Positions 57,213 through 64,000 of a stretch of DNA of 64,000 nucleotides are shown piece after piece. The DNA comes from Enterobacter hormaechei subsp. hoffmannii. Its GTDB lineage: Bacteria; Pseudomonadota; Gammaproteobacteria; Enterobacterales; Enterobacteriaceae. The stretch's first letter is position 1; each line of letters opens with the position of its first letter. The notes under the pieces were generated by a model. The model did not search any database. It was not told the origin of the DNA and was given only the letters and a program-made list of their open reading frames with translations. The stretch lies in contig NZ_CP017186.1 of assembly GCF_001729745.1 (NCBI RefSeq), positions 806,001 through 870,000 on the forward strand, written 5' to 3'. Made by a program: the position numbers and the translations under genes.

Positions 57213-58028
57213 TTACCAGCCTTTAACCGCGCCGCCGTTAAACACCTTATTGGCTTCCTGGTAAACTTCTTCAGACTGATATGCCTGCAGGAATTTCTTC
57301 ACGTTTTCCGCGTCCTTGTTGTCTTCGCGAGTCACGATCAGGTTGACGTACGGGGAATCTTTGTCTTCAACAAAGATGCCATCTTTCGCAGGGGTCAAAC
57401 CGATCTGGCTGGCATAAGTGGTGTTGATAACGGCCAGCGCGATCTGTGCATCGTCCAGAGAACGTGGCAGCTGAGGGGCTTCCAGCTCAACAATTTTCAG
57501 ATTTTTCGGGTTTTCGGTCACGTCCAGAACGGTCGGCAACAGGCCAACACCTTCTTTCAGTTTAATCAGGCCCACTTTCTGGAGCAGAAGCAGCGAACGG
57601 CCAAGGTTGGTTGGGTCGTTAGGGACGGCAACCTGTGAACCCGGCTGGAGTTCATCCAGAGATTTAATTTTCTTGGAATAACCGGCAATCGGGTAAACGA
57701 AGGTGTTACCGACAGCAACCAGCTTGTAGCCGCGATCTTTGATCTGTTGATCCAGGTACGGTTTATGCTGGAAGGCGTTAGCGTCAATGTCGCCTTTGCT
57801 CAGCGCTTCGTTCGGCAGAACGTAATCGTTGAAGGTCACCAGCTCAACGTCCAGGCCATATTTTTCTTTCGCGATTTTCTGCGCGGCCTCAGCAACCTGC
57901 TGCTCTGCACCGACGATAACGCCTACTTTGATGTGGTTCGGATCTTTTTCGTCCTGACCGCAACCCACCAGTGCCAGCGAACCAATCAGTGCGCCTACTG
58001 CTGCAAAGGTCTTAAATTTAAACGCCAT
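57213..58028 (-). CDS. metQ: MetQ, methionine-binding lipoprotein
   Basis: 271 aa. Lipobox LVGC with C23, followed by an NlpA-type binding domain (KVGVIVGAEQQVAEAAQKIAK). It binds D- and L-methionine in the periplasm for MetNI. Third gene of metN-metI-metQ; 40 nt separate it from metI. Confidence 0.97.
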   Translation of the reverse strand: MAFKFKTFAAVGALIGSLALVGCGQDEKDPNHIKVGVIVGAEQQVAEAAQKIAKEKYGLDVELVTFNDYVLPNEALSKGDIDANAFQHKPYLDQQIKDRGYKLVAVGNTFVYPIAGYSKKIKSLDELQPGSQVAVPNDPTNLGRSLLLLQKVGLIKLKEGVGLLPTVLDVTENPKNLKIVELEAPQLPRSLDDAQIALAVINTTYASQIGLTPAKDGIFVEDKDSPYVNLIVTREDNKDAENVKKFLQAYQSEEVYQEANKVFNGGAVKGW

Positions 58029-58068
58029 GTTATATCCTTAACTCGTCGAGTTTGTGTTGTTTGTAACG

Positions 58069-58722
58069 TTATTTATGCGTAACAGCCCGGACGATACGAT
58101 CGCCAGAGAATTGGATTAAGTAAACCAGCACAACCAGCAATACCAGAACGGTATTCATTACGGTAGCGTTATAGCCAATATAGCCGTACTGATATCCAAT
58201 CTGTCCTAAACCGCCAGCACCCACGGCGCCGCCCATCGCGGAATAACCGACCAGGGTGATAAGCGTGATGGTTGCTGCATTCACCAGCCCAGGCAGCGCC
58301 TCAGGCAGCAGAACTTTGCGAACGATCTGCATTGGCGTCGCACCCATAGCGCGGGAAGCTTCAATCAGGCCTGTTGGGATTTCCAGCAGGGCGTTTTCCA
58401 CCATACGGGCGATAAACGGCGCGGCGCCTACGGTTAGCGGGACAATTGCCGCCTGCAAACCAATCGACGTCCCGACAATAACGCGTGTAAACGGAATCAT
58501 CCACACCAGCAGGATAATAAACGGTATAGAACGGAAAATGTTCACCAGCGCAGAGAGCGTGCGATACAGCTTCGCGTTTTCAATAATTTGACCCGGGCGC
58601 GTGACGTACAGCAGTACGCCGACCGGCAGCCCAATCACAAAACCAAAAAAGCCCGATACGAAGGTCATTGCCAGCGTTTCCCAAACGCCGCGAACCAGTA
58701 GCCACATCATCGGCTCAGACAT
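58069..58722 (-). CDS. metI: MetI, methionine ABC importer permease
   Basis: 217 aa, five predicted membrane helices, with the coupling-helix EAA-type loop [37 protein letters not shown] (about 110-145; key residues E-A-S-x-A-M-G). It overlaps metN by 8 nt. Forms the dimeric channel with MetN. Confidence 0.97.
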   Translation of the reverse strand: MSEPMMWLLVRGVWETLAMTFVSGFFGFVIGLPVGVLLYVTRPGQIIENAKLYRTLSALVNIFRSIPFIILLVWMIPFTRVIVGTSIGLQAAIVPLTVGAAPFIARMVENALLEIPTGLIEASRAMGATPMQIVRKVLLPEALPGLVNAATITLITLVGYSAMGGAVGAGGLGQIGYQYGYIGYNATVMNTVLVLLVVLVYLIQFSGDRIVRAVTHK

Positions 58723-59746
58723 AACCCAGCACCTCTACTTTTACGTGATGTTCTTGCAGCCAGGCAATTGCCGCCTGGGTTTCTTCCTGTGTGCCGTGCA
58801 TTTCCGTCAGCATAATGCCGAACTTCACGCCACCGGCGTAGTCCATCTGCGCGCTAATAATGTTGTTATTCACGTTAAAGCGACGCGCGGTTTCGGACAG
58901 CAGCGGTGCGTCAACGGACTGGCCCGTGAACTCCATGCGCAGCATCGGGACGCTGTCAGGCGTTGCGTCTGTTTTTAAACGTTCCAGATAATCTTCCGGA
59001 ATATCCAGATGCAGTGTGGACTGAATGAACTGCTGAGCCAGAGGCGTTTTCGGGTGCGAGAAGACTTCGCTGACCGTGTCCTGCTCAATCAGCTCACCGT
59101 TGCTGATGACGGCGACGCAGTCACAGATACGCTTCACCACGTCCATTTCGTGCGTAATAAGGAGGATAGTCAGGCCCAGACGACGGTTAATGTCTTTCAG
59201 CAGTTCCAGGATAGAACGCGTGGTGGCCGGATCTAACGCGCTGGTGGCTTCATCACACAGCAGCACTTTTGGGTTGCTTGCCAGCGCGCGAGCGATTGCT
59301 ACACGCTGCTTTTGCCCGCCTGAGAGGTTGGCCGGGTAGCTGTCATGCTTATCACCCAGCCCAACCAGATCCAGCAGTTCGGTGACGCGTCGGGTAACCT
59401 CTTCTTTTGGTGTGTTATCCAGCTCCAGCGGCAACGCCACGTTTCCAAAAACCGTGCGTGAGGCCAGCAGGTTAAAGTGCTGGAAAATCATGCCAATCTG
59501 GCGACGCGCTTTGGTGAGTTCTTTTTCTGAGAGAGCGGTAAGCTCCTGGCCGCCAACTTCTACGCTGCCCTGGGTCGGGCGCTCAAGCAGGTTAACACAC
59601 CGGATCAGCGTACTTTTACCCGCACCCGATGCGCCAATGACGCCATAAATCTGACCAGCAGGCACATGCAGGCTGACGTTGTTCAGCGCCTGAATGGTTC
59701 GGTTCCCCTGCTGGAACACTTTGGTGATATTGGAAAGTTTAATCAT
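58715..59746 (-). CDS. metN: MetN, methionine ABC importer ATPase
   Basis: 343 aa. Walker [10 protein letters not shown] (K44), signature LSGGQKQR, Walker [13 protein letters not shown]-loop LITHEMDV. The C-terminal ACT-like domain (about 265-343) binds methionine and trans-inhibits transport when internal Met is high. First gene of metNIQ, behind a MetJ-type operator. Confidence 0.97.
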   Translation of the reverse strand: MIKLSNITKVFQQGNRTIQALNNVSLHVPAGQIYGVIGASGAGKSTLIRCVNLLERPTQGSVEVGGQELTALSEKELTKARRQIGMIFQHFNLLASRTVFGNVALPLELDNTPKEEVTRRVTELLDLVGLGDKHDSYPANLSGGQKQRVAIARALASNPKVLLCDEATSALDPATTRSILELLKDINRRLGLTILLITHEMDVVKRICDCVAVISNGELIEQDTVSEVFSHPKTPLAQQFIQSTLHLDIPEDYLERLKTDATPDSVPMLRMEFTGQSVDAPLLSETARRFNVNNNIISAQMDYAGGVKFGIMLTEMHGTQEETQAAIAWLQEHHVKVEVLGYV

Positions 59747-59824
59747 TAGATTATTTTTATCGTATGTAAGTTAGCCGTGGCATTTTCTTCTGCCAGATAC
59801 GGGGAATGACCGTAAACAAAATGG

Positions 59825-59853
59825 ATGTTAAGGCATCCAGACGTCTAAATCAA
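59825..59853 (-). promoter_or_regulatory. metNIQ promoter with MetJ operator in its spacer
   Basis: On minus: -35 TTGATT (59848-59853), 17-bp spacer, -10 TAACAT (59825-59830). The spacer contains AGACGTCT (59839-59846), a perfect MetJ box, with a weaker adjacent 8-mer AGGCATCC (59831-59838, 5/8). MetJ-SAM bound there would block RNA polymerase, as for met genes in E. coli. Confidence 0.8.
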
Positions 59854-59934
59854 TCCACCTCTGTGCGATGAGCACTTTATTGCGCTGCGATTCATGAGAT
59901 ACTAGCTGAACAAGCCTTTTTCAGGAGCAAACCG

Positions 59935-60501
59935 GTGGCAAAATCTGTACCCGCAATTTTTCTCGATCGTGACGGCACAATTAATGTGGATCACGGTTAC
60001 GTCCATGAGATTGATGAGTTCGAATTTATCGAGGGCGTAATAGATGCCATGCGCCAGCTGAAAGAGATGGGCTATGCGCTGGTGGTGGTAACTAATCAGT
60101 CCGGTATCGCCCGGGGTAAATTCTCCGAAGCGCAGTTCGAGACGCTGACGGAATGGATGGACTGGTCTCTGGCCGATCGTGGCGTCGATCTTGATGGCAT
60201 CTATTATTGTCCGCATCATCCACAGGGAACAGTTGAAGCGTATCGTCAGACATGTGATTGCCGTAAGCCACACCCGGGCATGTTTATCTCTGCACAGGAA
60301 TTCCTGCACATTGATATGGCCGCGTCTTTTATGGTGGGCGATAAACTGGAGGATATGCAGGCAGCGGCGGCGGCAGGTGTGGGAACCAAAGTATTAGTGC
60401 GGACCGGTAAACCAGTCACCCCAGAAGCAGAAAATGCAGCTGACTGGGTGATAACTAGTCTGGCAGATCTGCCAAAAGAGATTAAAAAGCACCAAAAATA
60501 G
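59935..60501 (+). CDS. gmhB: GmhB, D-glycero-beta-D-manno-heptose 1,7-bisphosphate 7-phosphatase
   Basis: 188 aa (E. coli 191), GTG start behind AGGAG. HAD phosphatase: D11-x-D13 (FLDRDGT), [10 protein letters not shown], and a zinc loop with C92, H94, C107, C109. It acts in ADP-heptose synthesis for the LPS inner core. It directly precedes the rRNA operon, the same arrangement as in E. coli at rrnH. Confidence 0.97.
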   Translation: MAKSVPAIFLDRDGTINVDHGYVHEIDEFEFIEGVIDAMRQLKEMGYALVVVTNQSGIARGKFSEAQFETLTEWMDWSLADRGVDLDGIYYCPHHPQGTVEAYRQTCDCRKPHPGMFISAQEFLHIDMAASFMVGDKLEDMQAAAAAGVGTKVLVRTGKPVTPEAENAADWVITSLADLPKEIKKHQK

Positions 60502-60550
60502 ACGTTTTGGTGAAAAGGTGAGCGGTTGAAATAAAAATGCATTTTTCCGC

Positions 60551-60578
60551 TTGTCATTCCTCGGCGGCTCCCTATAAT
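60551..60578 (+). promoter_or_regulatory. rrn P1 promoter
   Basis: TTGTCA (60551-60556), 16-bp spacer, perfect TATAAT (60573-60578), then the GC-rich discriminator GCGCC, the hallmark of ppGpp/DksA-controlled rRNA P1 promoters. An A/T-rich stretch before the -35 (AAATAAAAATGCATTTTT) fits an UP element. The gap 60502-60872 holds these promoters and the leader, no gene. Confidence 0.88.
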
Positions 60579-60659
60579 GCGCCTCCATCGACACGGCGGA
60601 TGTGAATCACTTCACAGACTACCCGGTCGGTTGAAGAGAAAAAATCCTGAAATAACGGG

Positions 60660-60687
60660 TTGACTCTGAAAGAGGAAAGCGTAATAT
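60660..60687 (+). promoter_or_regulatory. rrn P2 promoter
   Basis: TTGACT (60660-60665), 16-bp spacer, TAATAT (60682-60687), 109 bp after P1, the usual tandem arrangement. Confidence 0.82.
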
Positions 60688-60705
60688 ACGCCACCTCGCG
60701 ACAGA

Positions 60706-60737
60706 GCGCTGAAGCGCGTCGCAACTGCTCTTTAACA
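60706..60737 (+). promoter_or_regulatory. rrn leader boxB-boxA antitermination site
   Basis: A small boxB-like hairpin GCGC-TGAA-GCGC (60706-60717) precedes boxA TGCTCTTTAACA (60726-60737). NusB/S10 bind boxA RNA and make polymerase resist Rho. Confidence 0.85.
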
Positions 60738-60872
60738 ATTTATCAGACAATCTGTGTGGGCACTCAAAGTGACATGGATTCTTAATGTCCTCGGACACTA
60801 AATGAATACCAAGTCTCAACGAGTGAACACGTAATTCATTACGAAGTTTAATTCATTGAGCATCAAACTTTT

Positions 60873-62414
<1,542 letters not shown>

Positions 62415-62484
62415 CCTTAAAGAACCTGCCTTTGCAGTGCTCACACAGATTGTCTGATGAAAAACAGCAGTAAAAAATCTCTGC

Positions 62485-62561
<77 letters not shown>

Positions 62562-62603
62562 AACTCCTTTTAAAGGATGAGCGGTACAGAGATTACAAAC
62601 GAT

Positions 62604-62679
62604 GGGGCTATAGCTCAGCTGGGAGAGCGCCTGCCTTGCACGCAGGAGGTCTGCGGTTCGATCCCGCATAGCTCCACCA
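62604..62679 (+). tRNA. alaV: tRNA-Ala (TGC anticodon)
   Basis: 76 nt with encoded CCA. Acceptor GGGGCTA/TAGCTCC, anticodon TGC at 62637-62639 in CTGCCTTGCACGCAG, T-loop GGTTCGATCCC. Second spacer tRNA; the Ile-Ala pair defines the rrnA/D/H-type spacer of enteric bacteria. Confidence 0.98.
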
Positions 62680-62740
62680 TCCTTTACTGCGAACACAAGA
62701 AAACTTCAGAGTGAACCTGAAAAGGTGCACTGCGAAGTTT

Positions 62741-62752
62741 TGCTCTTTAAAA
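62741..62752 (+). promoter_or_regulatory. Spacer boxA upstream of 23S
   Basis: TGCTCTTTAAAA, the second boxA antitermination element found in the 16S-23S spacer before 23S. Confidence 0.75.
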
Positions 62753-62849
62753 ATCTGGATCAAGCTGAAAATTGAAACGACACACAGCTCATGTGTGTTC
62801 GAGTCTCTCAAATTTTCGCAATCAGAAGTGAAACATCTTCGGGTTGTGA

Positions 62850-64000
<1,151 letters not shown>

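Overview
This window is core chromosome of an enteric gammaproteobacterium (Enterobacteriaceae). Gene order is almost that of the Escherichia coli dksA-hrpB-mrcB-fhu-...-gmhB-rrnH segment, the proteins closely resemble their E. coli counterparts, and base composition is moderately GC-rich. The 16S gene and short palindromic repeats suggest the Enterobacter/Leclercia/Lelliottia neighbourhood, but the genus cannot be fixed without a 16S comparison. I see no prophage, insertion sequence, CRISPR array, integrase, toxin-antitoxin pair or other sign of an acquired island.

Layout. 1-4.1 kb: start of dksA, sfsA and thpR (minus), hrpB (plus). 4.2-13 kb: mrcB (PBP1B) and the ferrichrome operon fhuA-fhuC-fhuD-fhuB with a Fur-box candidate. 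13-20 kb: hemL, divergent clcA, erpA, the minus-strand group mtn-btuF-yadS, divergent dgt. 20-28 kb: degP with a sigma-E-type promoter, cdaR, a REP pair, then minus-strand yaeH, dapD, glnD, map. 28-33 kb: rpsB with a long structured leader, tsf, pyrH, frr, dxr. 33-47.7 kb: the envelope run ispU-cdsA-rseP-bamA-skp-lpxD-fabZ-lpxA-lpxB-rnhB-dnaE-accA. 47.8-54.1 kb: ldcC, yaeR, tilS, rof and yaeP (minus), yaeQ-arfB, nlpE. 54.2-59.8 kb: minus-strand proS, trmO-rcsF and metN-metI-metQ under a MetJ-type operator. 59.9-64 kb: gmhB and an rrnH-type operon (P1/P2, antitermination leader, 16S, tRNA-Ile, tRNA-Ala, first 1151 nt of 23S).

The genes form coherent blocks: outer-membrane iron uptake; protein synthesis (S2, EF-Ts, RRF, Map, ProS, TilS, TrmO, ArfB, rRNA/tRNA); and envelope building and its quality control (IspU, CdsA, LpxD/A/B, FabZ, AccA, BamA, Skp, DegP, RseP, NlpE, RcsF, PBP1B, GmhB). 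The most noteworthy observations are small: a FhuA whose cysteine-bridged loop 4 is missing, a terminator-like hairpin inside the fhu operon, a perfect 16-bp palindrome between hemL and clcA, two inverted 48-bp repeats flanking mrcB-fhu, absence of the E. coli neighbours yaeI and yaeF, and several GTG/TTG starts in essential genes. I found no convincing undescribed system.
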